Made by a program: the position numbers and the translations under genes. Positions 8,866 to 17,937 of a stretch of DNA of 51,322 nucleotides are shown here, piece after piece. Each line of letters begins with the position of its first letter. The first letter of the stretch is position 1. A model generated the notes under the pieces. That model made no database searches, had not been told where the DNA came from, and saw only the letters and a program-made list of their open reading frames with translations. Source of the stretch: Nitrospirales bacterium (GTDB taxonomy: Bacteria > Nitrospirota > Nitrospiria > Nitrospirales > UBA8639); NCBI GenBank assembly GCA_021603905.1, contig BQIU01000022.1, forward strand, positions 1-51,322, in the 5' to 3' direction.

Positions 8866-9336
8866 ATGCTAATACGACTGCTCATGACCCTACTCATCCT
8901 CGGATGCCCCATGTTCACTACCATAGCTCTGGCCAATTCATCCGCCTTCACGGCCAAAACCACCGATGCCAGCGGCGTCGAGATGACGCTGGACAATGCA
9001 CGGCTCTACTGGGAAGACCAAATTGATGACACCACGTTTGTCCCGCATGAAATTACCCATGTCCCTGTCAAACGAGGCACCGCCACCATGAATGTCAAGT
9101 TCGAAAATATTAAACATATCGACGTGAAGCCTGGGCAAGCGGATAAAGGCACGGCCTCTCTGAACATTTCGCTTCAAAATGGAAAAAGTGGTGAATTCCC
9201 TTTAGCCAAGAGTGTGAGTCTGATTGGAGACTCTGACTTTGGGCAAATTAAAGTTCCGGTGGAGGACTTGCGAACTATTGTTTTCACAAAAAATACCCCA
9301 ATAGAAAGTGTTCAGTCTCAATCAAAGACCAAATAG
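8866..9336 (+). CDS. Secreted protein of unknown function inside the tonB-exbBD cluster
   Basis: A 156-residue protein with a signal peptide ending at ALA (about residue 22). The mature part has alternating beta strands and Lys/Thr-rich segments; I recognise no family. The start at 8866 is set by AAGGAG eight bases upstream; the longer reading frame from 8713 overlaps tonB and lacks a ribosome site. Its place between tonB and exbB suggests a periplasmic accessory role in the TonB system, perhaps sensing or stabilising, but nothing in the sequence shows this directly. Confidence 0.7.
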   Translation: MLIRLLMTLLILGCPMFTTIALANSSAFTAKTTDASGVEMTLDNARLYWEDQIDDTTFVPHEITHVPVKRGTATMNVKFENIKHIDVKPGQADKGTASLNISLQNGKSGEFPLAKSVSLIGDSDFGQIKVPVEDLRTIVFTKNTPIESVQSQSKTK

Positions 9337-9373
9337 CATCATTGGAGAAAGAACGTAAAAAGGAGCCTCTCTC

Positions 9374-9799
9374 ATGAACTCATTACAAGCGCTCGTCGAT
9401 TACGGAATCATCGGGCTGTTGATTGCCTTAAGCATTTGGGCCCTGGCTGTGGGAACGGAACGATGGATGTTCTATCGACGACTCAACCTTGCTCAGTTTC
9501 CAGACCGACAACGTCTCGAAATTTCTTTAACCAAACGGCTCGTCATTATTGGAACCGTCGCGGCCAATGCGCCATACATCGGGCTTCTGGGTACAGTCCT
9601 GGGGATTATGATGACCTTTCAAAGCATGGGAACGGCAAAAACCATTACCGTCAGCACCATCATGGTCGGATTAAGCTTAGCCTTAAAAGCGACAGCCGTT
9701 GGTCTCCTCGTCGCCATTCCTTGTGTCGTCATGAATAATGCCTTGCGTCGACGAGTCACAGAACTCCTCACAGAACATCAGGTGGTCCATGGATCCTGA
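9374..9799 (+). CDS. exbB: ExbB-type proton channel subunit (short form)
   Basis: A 141-residue MotA/TolQ/ExbB family protein with three membrane helices at about residues 10-30, 60-82 and 93-118. The motif AANAPYIGLLGTVLGIMMTF is the hallmark of the family, and the Thr/Ser-lined helix 3 (KATAVGLLVAIPCVVMNN) forms the channel. It is shorter than E. coli ExbB (244 residues), lacking most of the N-terminal and cytoplasmic parts, like the compact ExbB of some epsilon-proteobacteria. A good AAGGAG precedes ATG 9374. Its stop overlaps the exbD start, so the two are coupled. Confidence 0.92.
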   Translation: MNSLQALVDYGIIGLLIALSIWALAVGTERWMFYRRLNLAQFPDRQRLEISLTKRLVIIGTVAANAPYIGLLGTVLGIMMTFQSMGTAKTITVSTIMVGLSLALKATAVGLLVAIPCVVMNNALRRRVTELLTEHQVVHGS

Positions 9800-10163
9800 A
9801 ATGAATCAAATCAATGTCATTCCACTCGTCGATGTGATGCTCGTCTTGTTGGTGATTGTTCTCACCACGGCCACCTTCATCACCACGGGTCATATTCCAG
9901 TCGATTTAGCCAAGGCATCAGAAGCAGCCGCCCAACCTGATGAACCTATTCGCATCACCTTGACGTCAAAGGGAACGCTGTTTCTCAACGACCAAGAAAT
10001 GTCCAGAGAAGGCCTTATCGCCCAGCTACAAGAGTTTCCTCGAAAAACTCTCGTCGTCGTACGGGCAGACCGGATTATTAAGCTTGAACAATTTGTCGAC
10101 GTTGTCGATGAAGTGAAAGGCGAGGGCTTTCAACAAGTCAGTCTGGCTGTCGAGCGAAAATAG
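9789..10163 (+). CDS. exbD: ExbD-type proton channel subunit
   Basis: A 124-residue protein starting MDPEMNQINVIPLVDVMLVLLVI: the cytoplasmic NxIPLVDVMLVLLV motif contains the membrane Asp (D of LVDVM) that carries protons in ExbD/TolR proteins. A single helix (about residues 11-33) is followed by a periplasmic domain (about 45-120). I chose ATG 9789, which overlaps the exbB stop by 11 bases, since the longer frame from 9738 would extend into exbB without a ribosome site. Together with ExbB and TonB it forms the energy unit for the receptors nearby. Confidence 0.92.
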   Translation: MDPEMNQINVIPLVDVMLVLLVIVLTTATFITTGHIPVDLAKASEAAAQPDEPIRITLTSKGTLFLNDQEMSREGLIAQLQEFPRKTLVVVRADRIIKLEQFVDVVDEVKGEGFQQVSLAVERK

Positions 10164-10398
10164 CTTCAACTAGAATCGGCAAGCAATGAGGCGAATTCAT
10201 ACATGTTAACTTCTCTTTGAAAGACCTAGCCGAGATGGGCATAAAAAACTATGGCCGTCTCGACTATTCTCCGAATAGTTAGAGTGAACTGGACACCCTT
10301 CAGATCTTTCTAGTAATCTTCTCTACCTCTCGCTTGAATTTTTCTCTCCATCATCAAGGAATAATTTCCCCACAAAGATAGACTAAATAACGAATGCC
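10164..10398. other. Intergenic stretch downstream of exbD
   Basis: No gene is recognisable here. A small hairpin, CTATTC paired with GAATAG near 10264-10279, has no T run, so I do not call it a terminator. The repeat copy A begins at its end. Confidence 0.4.
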
Positions 10399-10577
10399 TA
10401 TAGCCGCTTCGAATAACTTCCTCATGTTTGAAGCAAGTAATCGCGCGGGCTTGGCGATCTCAAGTCGACACCTCAGGAGCAGACCCGCGTTGAACGTCAG
10501 TGACCTATTGAGGTTACGCAGGATCACACAACAATCGTCGCCAAGGTTGCAGCTGGAACTTATTTGGATTCGCTATA
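10399..10577. repeat. MITE-like interspersed repeat, copy A
   Basis: Bounded by TA-TAGCCGCTTC on the left and GGATTCGCTA-TA on the right, 179 bases including the TA pair on each side. Ends and interior match copies B and C in this window: the left end with its AACTTCC and TTTGAAG segments, then CAACAATCGTCGCC and CTGGAA with ATTTGGATTCGCTATAGC. It lies between exbD and the first receptor gene, outside the predicted operator. An apparent reading frame across it is an artefact. Confidence 0.8.
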
Positions 10578-10732
10578 GCTTCGGGAATACTCGACCTCGC
10601 CAAGAGACGCTCTCCTCTTTTCATAACAATGCTTATTTGCCACGCCTCACTCAACCATTCCTTTTAGAGGGTAAACGATAGCTTCTCATCTCAGGCAATC
10701 GCCAGCTCTTCTTTGCATTTCATGCTGATTTT

Positions 10733-10796
10733 CCAGAAATCAATATCTTTTTCTGGAAAATGAACATTCTCCGCATGCCCAAACTTCTCCTATACT
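10733..10796 (+). promoter_or_regulatory. Operator and promoter of the first TonB-dependent receptor gene
   Basis: The proximal element CTGGAAAATGAACATT starts at 10753; a weaker copy with one base deleted starts at 10733, 20 bases upstream. A perfect inverted repeat of 12 bases (10728-10739 with 10750-10761) overlaps them. TATACT at 10791, 38 bases after the start of the proximal copy, is a near-ideal -10, so the proximal copy would overlap -35. Confidence 0.7.
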
Positions 10797-10918
10797 GACC
10801 AGCCTTTTTGAGTCACGACTTAAAAGACATAACAGACGCACCGACATCTGTGTTTCGTTTATTTCCATTCGGCAACCGGCATCACGATTCATTGACAAAA
10901 TCTTTTACGGGAGAATTC

Positions 10919-13219
10919 ATGCGTATTCATGATGGTCGATTGGTACTACTCATTGTCAGTTGGCTAGGGTTGACGGGGCTGCCATTACCTAGCGCAGCAG
11001 AAGTTTCAATAGTAGAAGAGCACAAGCCAAACACCGAACCTCCGCTTACAGAAACCCTCGATACACAAGATGCAGCCAATGAAGTAAAACCCCAAGCATC
11101 GATCAATCAGACAGTATCTCCTCAAAGGATTAAGCTGAAGCCCGTGACCGTAACGGCAACTCGGTTCGAATCACCCTTGTCGTCTATCCCAGGCTCCGTC
11201 ACAGTCATTCCACCCGAAACCATCAAAGAACAAAGCTTGCTCACACGAAACCCGAGCGATCTTCTGGGAAAACTCGTTCCTGGCCTGGCCCCGGGCAATC
11301 AATCACCGACAAACAATCCTATAGGCAGTAATGGCGGACAAACACTTCGAGGTCGAACCGCATTAGTCTTGATCGATGGCGTCCCGCAAACGTCAATCCG
11401 GAATGCCGGCCGGGACCTGCGAACTATTGACCCCTCTGCAATTGATCGAATAGAAGTCGTTCGTGGTGCCACATCGATCTATGGCGATGGCGCCACTGGC
11501 GGCATCATCAATATCATCACTAAACGACCAAATTCGGAAATTCCGACATGGACAACTGATGTCATGATCAACTCTGCTCCAACGAATCCGTCAGCCAGTT
11601 TCGGAGGACGGTTTGCGCAATCACTTTCAGGAAAGAAATCCGGCGTCGATTACCTTGTAAGTGGTTCGTACGAATATGTCGGGGGGGTGTTTGATGCCGA
11701 TGCCAGTCGGGTTCCCCCAGATTTGTTAAGCGCTCAAGGAGGACTATCCGATCTCAGCGTCTACAACATCATGGGAAAATTTGGCTATGATTTCTCTCAA
11801 CAACGCATCCAACTTACCGTCAATCATTTCCAGTCACAACAAGATACAGATTACGCGTCAGACCCAACGGTGAACACGCTTCCTCTAAAATCCGTGCGTG
11901 CTCGATCACGTAAAGGTCTCAAATTAGACGATCAACCGGAATCCCGGAACACCATGGTCAATCTGGACTATACCCATCAGAATATCTTTGGAAGTCGAGT
12001 GCATTCCCTGGCCTATTATCGCAATGCGTTAACACGGTTTCAGCCCTTTGACGGTCAGGCCATTGCCAGTCTTGGGAACAACATCACGCAATCACGAGTG
12101 GAATCAGAGGAAATCGGATTTCGACTGGAGATCAATACCCCCATTCCGCTTCCACGCGTCACATCACCACGCCTTTTGTGGGGACTCGACTTCTCTCGGG
12201 AAGAAGCTTCTCAGCGTGTTGCAATCATGGATCCTACCGCATTCAATAATTCGAACGGGCTTGTATTTCAAAAGGTTGATGATCGTGTGTGGGTTCCCCC
12301 GTTGGAACAACGCAATCTTGGATTATTCGGACAACTGGAATGGAGCCTATTGGAGAATTGGATTCTTCAAGGAGGCATTCGCTATGAACGCATTGATCTC
12401 AACCTTGACTCGTTTACAACACTGGCTGGAAATACCATTGCAGGAGGAGATCTTGATTTTGACGCAACCGTTTTCAATGCCGGAACAGTCGTTTTTCTCA
12501 CGGATGCTGTCAATGTCTTTTTTAATTATTCACAAGGCTTTTCTATTCCCGATACTGGATTAATTCTTCGAAGCGCTCCCGCCAGCTTTTCTTTTGCGTC
12601 CTCTCAACTTAAACCCATTGAAGTAGATACCTATGAGCTGGGAATTCGCGGAGAATGGCACACCTTCCAAACTTCACTCTCCGGATTCTATAGCGAATCG
12701 GATTTTGGCGTCTCTTCCAACGGATTCGCCGCAAATGTCATACGCGCTCCGGAACGCGTATGGGGAATCGAAGGCACATTTGACGTTCAACCGGACGAAG
12801 CCTGGGCTTTGGGAGGCACACTCACCTGGCTCGAAGGTGAAAACGATGTAGACCGCGATGACAACTACGATGCGCTAAATGGATTTCGGGTACCACCGGT
12901 CAAGTTAACCGGATATATTGAACACAATACGGTCCCTGAGTGGAAATGGAAAAACCGCATTCAGATTCTCTATGTTGGAAATCGTAACCCCGGGCTAAAC
13001 CCTATGTCCTTTGGAGGAAGGCCAGTTGAAAGTTATACCGTGCTGGATCTCATTAGCACAATTCAGGCTGGACCAGGACTCCTTCGCTTTGGCATAGAAA
13101 ATCTTCTTAACCAAGATTATTTCAATACTACGGCTCAACTTCTGAGGACCGGAAGGAACGACAGTTATACAGCCTCACGAGGGATGGTCGTCACGCTGGG
13201 CTACCGCGTACAATATTAA
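10919..13219 (+). CDS. TonB-dependent outer-membrane receptor 1 (iron siderophore/heme type)
   Basis: A 766-residue receptor. Signal peptide to about residue 28, a 60-residue Glu/Pro-rich extension, then TonB-box-like RIKLKPVTVTATR and the plug (PGSVTVIPPETI, GGQTLRGRTALVLIDGVPQTS, IDRIEVVRGATSIYGDGATGGIINIITKRP), followed by a 22-strand type barrel ending NLLNQDYFNTTAQ and a final aromatic GYRVQY. It imports an iron chelate with energy from TonB. ATG 10919 has GGGAG upstream; the longer frame has no ribosome site. It closely resembles receptor 2, including the unusual N-terminal extension, so the two are paralogues. The ligand cannot be read from sequence. Confidence 0.92.
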   Translation: MRIHDGRLVLLIVSWLGLTGLPLPSAAEVSIVEEHKPNTEPPLTETLDTQDAANEVKPQASINQTVSPQRIKLKPVTVTATRFESPLSSIPGSVTVIPPETIKEQSLLTRNPSDLLGKLVPGLAPGNQSPTNNPIGSNGGQTLRGRTALVLIDGVPQTSIRNAGRDLRTIDPSAIDRIEVVRGATSIYGDGATGGIINIITKRPNSEIPTWTTDVMINSAPTNPSASFGGRFAQSLSGKKSGVDYLVSGSYEYVGGVFDADASRVPPDLLSAQGGLSDLSVYNIMGKFGYDFSQQRIQLTVNHFQSQQDTDYASDPTVNTLPLKSVRARSRKGLKLDDQPESRNTMVNLDYTHQNIFGSRVHSLAYYRNALTRFQPFDGQAIASLGNNITQSRVESEEIGFRLEINTPIPLPRVTSPRLLWGLDFSREEASQRVAIMDPTAFNNSNGLVFQKVDDRVWVPPLEQRNLGLFGQLEWSLLENWILQGGIRYERIDLNLDSFTTLAGNTIAGGDLDFDATVFNAGTVVFLTDAVNVFFNYSQGFSIPDTGLILRSAPASFSFASSQLKPIEVDTYELGIRGEWHTFQTSLSGFYSESDFGVSSNGFAANVIRAPERVWGIEGTFDVQPDEAWALGGTLTWLEGENDVDRDDNYDALNGFRVPPVKLTGYIEHNTVPEWKWKNRIQILYVGNRNPGLNPMSFGGRPVESYTVLDLISTIQAGPGLLRFGIENLLNQDYFNTTAQLLRTGRNDSYTASRGMVVTLGYRVQY

Positions 13220-13367
13220 TAAACTGCATGTTGTCGAAATCAGCCTTTTCATAGAAAACGGCAAGAGGTCGCTTTCGGTGTCAAGACCAAGGCCAAAGCC
13301 CACACATCAGCATCGCCCTTCGTTCAATAGAAGAAGGGGGAAGAATATTTCCCTAAGCTTTCATTTT

Positions 13368-13432
13368 CCAGTCATCCAACACATTTTTCTGGAAAATGAA
13401 CATTCTCTTAATGAACAGACCTTGTTTATACT
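13368..13432 (+). promoter_or_regulatory. Operator and promoter of the hemP-receptor 2 operon
   Basis: The proximal element CTGGAAAATGAACATT starts at 13389, identical over 16 bases to the one before receptor 1. A weak copy starts at 13368, 21 bases upstream. TATACT at 13427 is again exactly 38 bases after the proximal start. ATTTTCCAG at 13363 and CTGGAAAAT at 13389 also form an inverted repeat. Confidence 0.72.
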
Positions 13433-13458
13433 CCTCCCCGCTCCTATCAAAATTTCCT

Positions 13459-13668
13459 ATGAAGTCTTTAAGCACCAACATGTCTAACCTTGACCTGAAG
13501 ACCCAATCAGGGACTTCAGGAAAACCTGTCAGGACAAGAACCCCATCACATCCGATTTTTGAGAGCCTGGACCTCTTCCAAGGCCATCAGAAAATTACCA
13601 TCATTCATCAAGGACAAGAATATACGTTACAAGTCACACGTCAGGAAAAATTGCTCCTGACCAAATAG
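13459..13668 (+). CDS. hemP: Hemin uptake protein HemP family
   Basis: A small protein of 69 residues (or 62 from ATG 13480) whose C-terminal half reads ESLDLFQGHQKITIIHQGQ then EYTLQVTRQEKLLLTK. This is the HemP pattern: S-x-x-L-F-G, then I-x-H-x-G-x-x-Y-x-L-R-x-T-x-x-x-K-L-I-L-T-K. HemP genes sit beside heme or siderophore receptors and in some bacteria act as regulators or helpers of heme uptake. Here it lies 90 bases before receptor 2 and 54 bases after the operator, so they are probably co-transcribed. There is no clear Shine-Dalgarno at either start, so the N terminus is uncertain. Confidence 0.82.
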   Translation: MKSLSTNMSNLDLKTQSGTSGKPVRTRTPSHPIFESLDLFQGHQKITIIHQGQEYTLQVTRQEKLLLTK

Positions 13669-13758
13669 TTCAACGCCAGCGTCCCAGGGTAGCTTCTACC
13701 GTCAGTTGGGTTGCCAGCCAACATCGCACATTTCCCCAACTAGTTAGTAGGAGAATCT

Positions 13759-16020
13759 ATGGGCATCCTCACCAATCGTTCGTTGGCATTCATTATCGTC
13801 TGCATGAGCTGCCTGCACATGGCCGCTCCAAGTATGGCAGAAACAGGGAGAGAGCAGACAGAAGCTTCTCAACAAAAGACACATTCAGATGGGCCGCAGA
13901 GCTCTGGTGATGTGTCCACAGAATCCAACACATCCGTTGACGCATCAAGTGAACAGACAGCGGTTCAGAAGATCAAACTCAAACCAGTCACGGTCTCCGC
14001 GACACGGGTGGAAAAACCCATTTCCGCCATTCCCAATACCGTCACGATTTTGGAGCGAGAAGCCATTACCCAGCAAACGACGATCCGAGATGATGTGCAA
14101 AGTATTCTCGAAAATACCGTCCCCGGATTTGGACCAAGTCTGAGACGATTAAACGGACAAGCCGAGAGTTTCCGTGGAAGAAATCCACTGTACTTAATCG
14201 ACGGCGTCCCGCAATTCAATGCGCTCCGAAACGCCTCACGCGACGGGAAAACGATTGACCCGTTTTTTCTTGAGCGCATCGAAGTGATACATGGGTCCAA
14301 CTCAATCCAAGGTGTGGGGGCGACCGGCGGTGTTGTCAGCATGGTCACCCGCTCGCCTCGGACCGATGGGACTTGGACGAATTTGCTTCGAGCCGGCGTG
14401 ACCTCGCATGACAGCTTCAATCAAGACGGATTCACCTACAAAGTCGCTGGGTTGACCGGGAAAAAATTTGAACGTTTTTTTGACGTCATTGGAGGGGCCA
14501 CCTTTCATCACCGAGGGCTCTTCTTTGACGGCAATGGTGACCGAGTGGGTCTGTATCAATCGCAAGGCGACGCAATGGATTCAAAATCGTGGGATGTCTT
14601 TTTCAAGGCTGGATTTGAACCAGATAACCATCAACGCCTTCAAGTGATGGTCAATCATTTCAATCTTGAATCTGATGGAGACTTTGGACCAGTCATCGGC
14701 GACCGTTCAACAGGACGCCTCACGACGACGGAAAAAGGCGGACTTTTTACCAGGGAACTGGATCCTCCTGAAAACGACGTCACGACGTTGTCTGTGGATT
14801 ACACTCACAGTTCACTGTTTAACGGAAAACTCACCTCTCAGTTTTTCTATCAAGACTTTGCGGCCGTCTTCGCAGGCGGGTTTAATACGTTTTACACGTT
14901 GACTCCTGGCGGCGCAGCCGAATTTGATCAATCCACATTAAAATCCAAAAAATACGGGGCAAAGTTTATCTATTCCTGGAACGGTCTGGAGGATTGGGAT
15001 ATGACGCCAAGTCTTGGGTTTGATTTCACCCGAGACAACACATCACAAGTGCTCGTGCAGACAGGTCGCAGCTTTATGCCGGAAACGATCTTCGACAGCT
15101 ACGCCCCGTTTGCTCAATTTGACTACACGATACTCGATCGGGTTCACCTGACTGCCGGCGTACGCTATATCTTTGCCGAACTCACCGTCGACGATTTCAC
15201 GACACTTCCGGTAACAAATAATACGTTTGTCTCCGGCGGCAATCCGGCATTTGAGGAAGTGCTGCCAAACGGAGGGATTACATTCGATGTCACTCCATGG
15301 ATGTCTGTCTATGGCTCATACGCAGAAGGCTTCACCATGCCGGATGTCGGCCGAGTGTTACGCGGCATTGATACTCCAGGACAGGATGTGGACTCCTTTC
15401 TCAATCTCGACCCCGTGGTCACGGAAAACATTGAGTTCGGCGTCAACATGAACTTCAGTCGAGGGCAACTACATGTCGCCTATTATCGCTCAGATTCAGA
15501 TCTCGCAGCCAGGCTACAGGCGAATCCCGATGACAGCTTTACCGTCGAACGCGAGAAAACTCGCATCTACGGACTTGATGTCACCGGATCAGTCGATGTC
15601 ACAGATGAGATTGTCGTCGGGTTGAATTATTCCTGGATTCAAGGAGAAATCGATTCAGATGATAATGGGTCATTCGACACGGAACTCGATGGCGTTAACA
15701 TCTCACCGAATCGGCTGAACCTCTTTAGCACTATCTCGCTCGACAACGGACTCAGCGGTCGAGTGCAATTGTCACATTTGTTTAAACGAAGTTTCGGGGG
15801 AGCATCAAACAATCCAAATGCCAACTTCAACGGCATCACGCTCGTCGATTTGTTGATCGCTCAACAGACCGAGTACGGACAGTTTAGTCTGGGCATTGAA
15901 AATCTCCTTGACAATCAGTATGTGACCTACTTTTCCCAGGTCAATCCATCTCAAAACAACCAATCGTTTTTTGCCGGGAGCGGACGCTCTCTTTCATTGT
16001 TCTGGCAACATGAATTTTAA
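13759..16020 (+). CDS. TonB-dependent outer-membrane receptor 2
   Basis: A 753-residue receptor with a signal peptide ending at SMAE (about residue 28), a Ser/Thr/Gln-rich extension, TonB-box-like KIKLKPVTVSATR, a plug (IPNTVTILEREAI, FRGRNPLYLIDGVPQFN, FLERIEVIHGSNSIQGVGATGGVVSMVTRSP) and a barrel ending GIENLLDNQYV and the final Phe of WQHEF. AGGAG precedes ATG 13759. It follows hemP and precedes a PepSY membrane protein, an arrangement common in iron-siderophore or heme uptake operons where the inner-membrane protein helps free or reduce the iron. It is a paralogue of receptor 1. Confidence 0.92.
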   Translation: MGILTNRSLAFIIVCMSCLHMAAPSMAETGREQTEASQQKTHSDGPQSSGDVSTESNTSVDASSEQTAVQKIKLKPVTVSATRVEKPISAIPNTVTILEREAITQQTTIRDDVQSILENTVPGFGPSLRRLNGQAESFRGRNPLYLIDGVPQFNALRNASRDGKTIDPFFLERIEVIHGSNSIQGVGATGGVVSMVTRSPRTDGTWTNLLRAGVTSHDSFNQDGFTYKVAGLTGKKFERFFDVIGGATFHHRGLFFDGNGDRVGLYQSQGDAMDSKSWDVFFKAGFEPDNHQRLQVMVNHFNLESDGDFGPVIGDRSTGRLTTTEKGGLFTRELDPPENDVTTLSVDYTHSSLFNGKLTSQFFYQDFAAVFAGGFNTFYTLTPGGAAEFDQSTLKSKKYGAKFIYSWNGLEDWDMTPSLGFDFTRDNTSQVLVQTGRSFMPETIFDSYAPFAQFDYTILDRVHLTAGVRYIFAELTVDDFTTLPVTNNTFVSGGNPAFEEVLPNGGITFDVTPWMSVYGSYAEGFTMPDVGRVLRGIDTPGQDVDSFLNLDPVVTENIEFGVNMNFSRGQLHVAYYRSDSDLAARLQANPDDSFTVEREKTRIYGLDVTGSVDVTDEIVVGLNYSWIQGEIDSDDNGSFDTELDGVNISPNRLNLFSTISLDNGLSGRVQLSHLFKRSFGGASNNPNANFNGITLVDLLIAQQTEYGQFSLGIENLLDNQYVTYFSQVNPSQNNQSFFAGSGRSLSLFWQHEF

Positions 16021-16044
16021 TTCTACCACCCATATGAGTGAATC

Positions 16045-17157
16045 GTGACCGTTCTTCGTTTCTTCCATCGATGGCTGGGGCTGCTCCTCAGCTTCATCGT
16101 CGTTGCCATTGCCCTCTCCGGCGGCATCCTGATTTTTCATGATGCCGCCCTTCGTTTCTCCTTACCGGAACTCAGCAATCCAATCACGTCTGAACAAGAT
16201 CATGCCTACTCGACCGTCTTGACAGAACTCGAACATCGCCTCCCCGATGCCTCAATCCGGCAGATTCGATTTCCCATGCAAGGGAAAAATGCCTTTCAAG
16301 TTTGGTTAAGCGATGGCTCTGAAGCCTTTGTGCATCCCATCTCCGGTGAGGTGATCACTCGCTGGACCTGGGATGAATCGCTGATGGATATCCTCTTTGA
16401 GTTTCATGTTCATTTGTTCGCCGGTGAAGTGGGTGAGCAGATGAATGGCATCGTGGGCATACTTGTTTTAGGCTTTGTCATCTCGGGACTCGTTCTCTGG
16501 TGGCCTCGACGCAAAAAATGGCGTATACGCTCTCTCATCCCGCAACATTCAACATCACTTCATTTCATGCGGTCTCATTCCGCACTTGGCGTCATCTTTT
16601 CTGCCGCGATTCTTTTAATCGTCGCCACTGGTATCACAATGGTCTTCAATCGTCCCATTGTCACGGCCATCACGTCTCTTCTTGATTCACAGCCTCCCAC
16701 GATTCCTTCAGCCACGGTCACATACGTCGATCGGCCCATTCAGTCTTGGACCACCATTCTGAAAACCGTCTCAAAGGTATTACCGGACGGCCAATTAATT
16801 TCTGTCCGGCTACCAAGTAAAGACAACGCCGCCATGAGCTTTCGGAAACGTATGCCGGAGGAGTGGCACCCCAACGGCCGTTCATTTGTTCTGCTGAATC
16901 CGTACACAGGAGACGTGCTCCAAGCTATTAATGCCCAGCAACAAGAATTTGGCATGCGCATTACACAAAAATTCTATCCACTACATGCATCAAAAATTGG
17001 CGGAATCCCGTATACACTTCTTGCACTGAGCACGTCTGGCGCCCTGGTGCTCTTAGGGATATTCGGCATCATGAGTTTTGTCTCTCGAACGTGGCCTCAA
17101 AGAAAAAAACAGAAGTCAACTCAAAATCCAATACATATTCTCGATCATGACTGGTGA
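16045..17157 (+). CDS. PepSY-associated TM (PiuB-type) inner-membrane protein
   Basis: A 370-residue protein with four membrane helices: about residues 12-33 (LGLLLSFIVVAIALSGGILI), 130-153, 178-200 and 318-342. The first-helix motif FHRWLGL with a conserved His, and FHVHLFAGEVGEQMNGIVG before helix 2, are typical of the PepSY_TM/PiuB family, which accompanies siderophore receptors and is linked to release of iron at the inner membrane. The start is GTG 16045, 24 bases after receptor 2; there is no strong ribosome site, so coupling to the receptor gene is likely. A second, smaller PepSY protein is at 23032. Confidence 0.85.
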   Translation: MTVLRFFHRWLGLLLSFIVVAIALSGGILIFHDAALRFSLPELSNPITSEQDHAYSTVLTELEHRLPDASIRQIRFPMQGKNAFQVWLSDGSEAFVHPISGEVITRWTWDESLMDILFEFHVHLFAGEVGEQMNGIVGILVLGFVISGLVLWWPRRKKWRIRSLIPQHSTSLHFMRSHSALGVIFSAAILLIVATGITMVFNRPIVTAITSLLDSQPPTIPSATVTYVDRPIQSWTTILKTVSKVLPDGQLISVRLPSKDNAAMSFRKRMPEEWHPNGRSFVLLNPYTGDVLQAINAQQQEFGMRITQKFYPLHASKIGGIPYTLLALSTSGALVLLGIFGIMSFVSRTWPQRKKQKSTQNPIHILDHDW

Positions 17158-17199
17158 GAAATAAAGAACTTCTCTAGTGGTCATTACTATGATTTCGAA

Positions 17200-17709
17200 T
17201 CAATTCCGTGAGGAACAGAGTGGGGTAGCCGTCGGCTTAACAGCGACCTTATTCCCAGTATCGCGTCCTTGCTGTTCCTGCGTGCTCTCACTTTCTTCAT
17301 TTGAGTTTTCGAAGACACGGATGATTCCGGTATGGTTCGGACGATGTAAGGGGCCCGTTCCAGCTAGCAATCTATTCAAGGCATCGTCGAGGGTGAATTT
17401 TCCTGAAACGCCTTGCGTTTGTCGTCTCTTCATTAACGTTGCATCATAGGTCAGGTGAACTCCACCCTCTTTAGCAAAGCTCGTTAACGCTGACTCTAGT
17501 TCTCCTGGTGAAACTCGAAACTGCTTCAATTTACGGTCAGTGTCTGAGGCCAACGGCGAAGCCTCTTGCTGTGTAACTTGAATAACAGTTGACTCATCTG
17601 CTCTGACCTCATCGAATACCAGGCCACTCAACAGGAATCCAACGGTTACACACCAAAAGGTACGTTGAAACCATGGTGTGTTGTGGTCGTTCAAACACAC
17701 AAGATACAT
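17200..17709 (-). CDS. Free-standing STN domain protein (secretin/TonB short N-terminal domain)
   Basis: A 169-residue exported protein: hydrophobic segment about residues 17-34, then an STN domain at about 60-130 (KLKQFRVSPGELESALTSFA, then GVHLTYDATLMKRRQTQGVSG, then FTLDDALNRLLAGTG). In FecA-type receptors this domain sits at the N terminus and signals to an anti-sigma protein; here it is alone and the receptors nearby lack it. AAGGAG precedes ATG 17709. The C-terminal 30 residues are polar and probably disordered. The gene lies on the opposite strand between the receptor 2 operon and fbpA, with its own operator upstream. It may be a detached signalling module or a periplasmic adaptor. Confidence 0.8.
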   Translation of the reverse strand: MYLVCLNDHNTPWFQRTFWCVTVGFLLSGLVFDEVRADESTVIQVTQQEASPLASDTDRKLKQFRVSPGELESALTSFAKEGGVHLTYDATLMKRRQTQGVSGKFTLDDALNRLLAGTGPLHRPNHTGIIRVFENSNEESESTQEQQGRDTGNKVAVKPTATPLCSSRN

Positions 17710-17814
17710 CGTAAATTCTCCTTAGATTGATTCCTCTAAATCGGGACGACACATGAAAGAAATTGAAAATTGGCACTGCAATGACGCTAAGGGGGCGCAA
17801 ACAAATGGAGCGGT

Positions 17815-17872
17815 ATCCTAGACGAACATCGCCTTGAAAGGAATGTTCAAATTCCTTAGTTAAACATTCCGG
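17815..17872 (-). promoter_or_regulatory. Operator and promoter of the STN protein gene
   Basis: On the minus strand AAGGAATTTGAACATT begins at 17857 and a second copy, CCGGAATGTTTAAC, begins near 17873, slightly closer than at other sites. TAGGAT at 17820-17815, 37 bases after the proximal start, can serve as -10. The gene starts 106 bases further on. Confidence 0.55.
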
Positions 17873-17937
17873 CAAGATTCGAACGGGGAATATCGTCAAG
17901 AAAATTTAATGGATCATTCTACGTTGCATTGCGAATA

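Noticed and set aside
10394-10681. A 95-residue frame upstream of receptor 1
   Set aside because: It runs through repeat copy A and stops before the operator; no ribosome site and no protein-like pattern.
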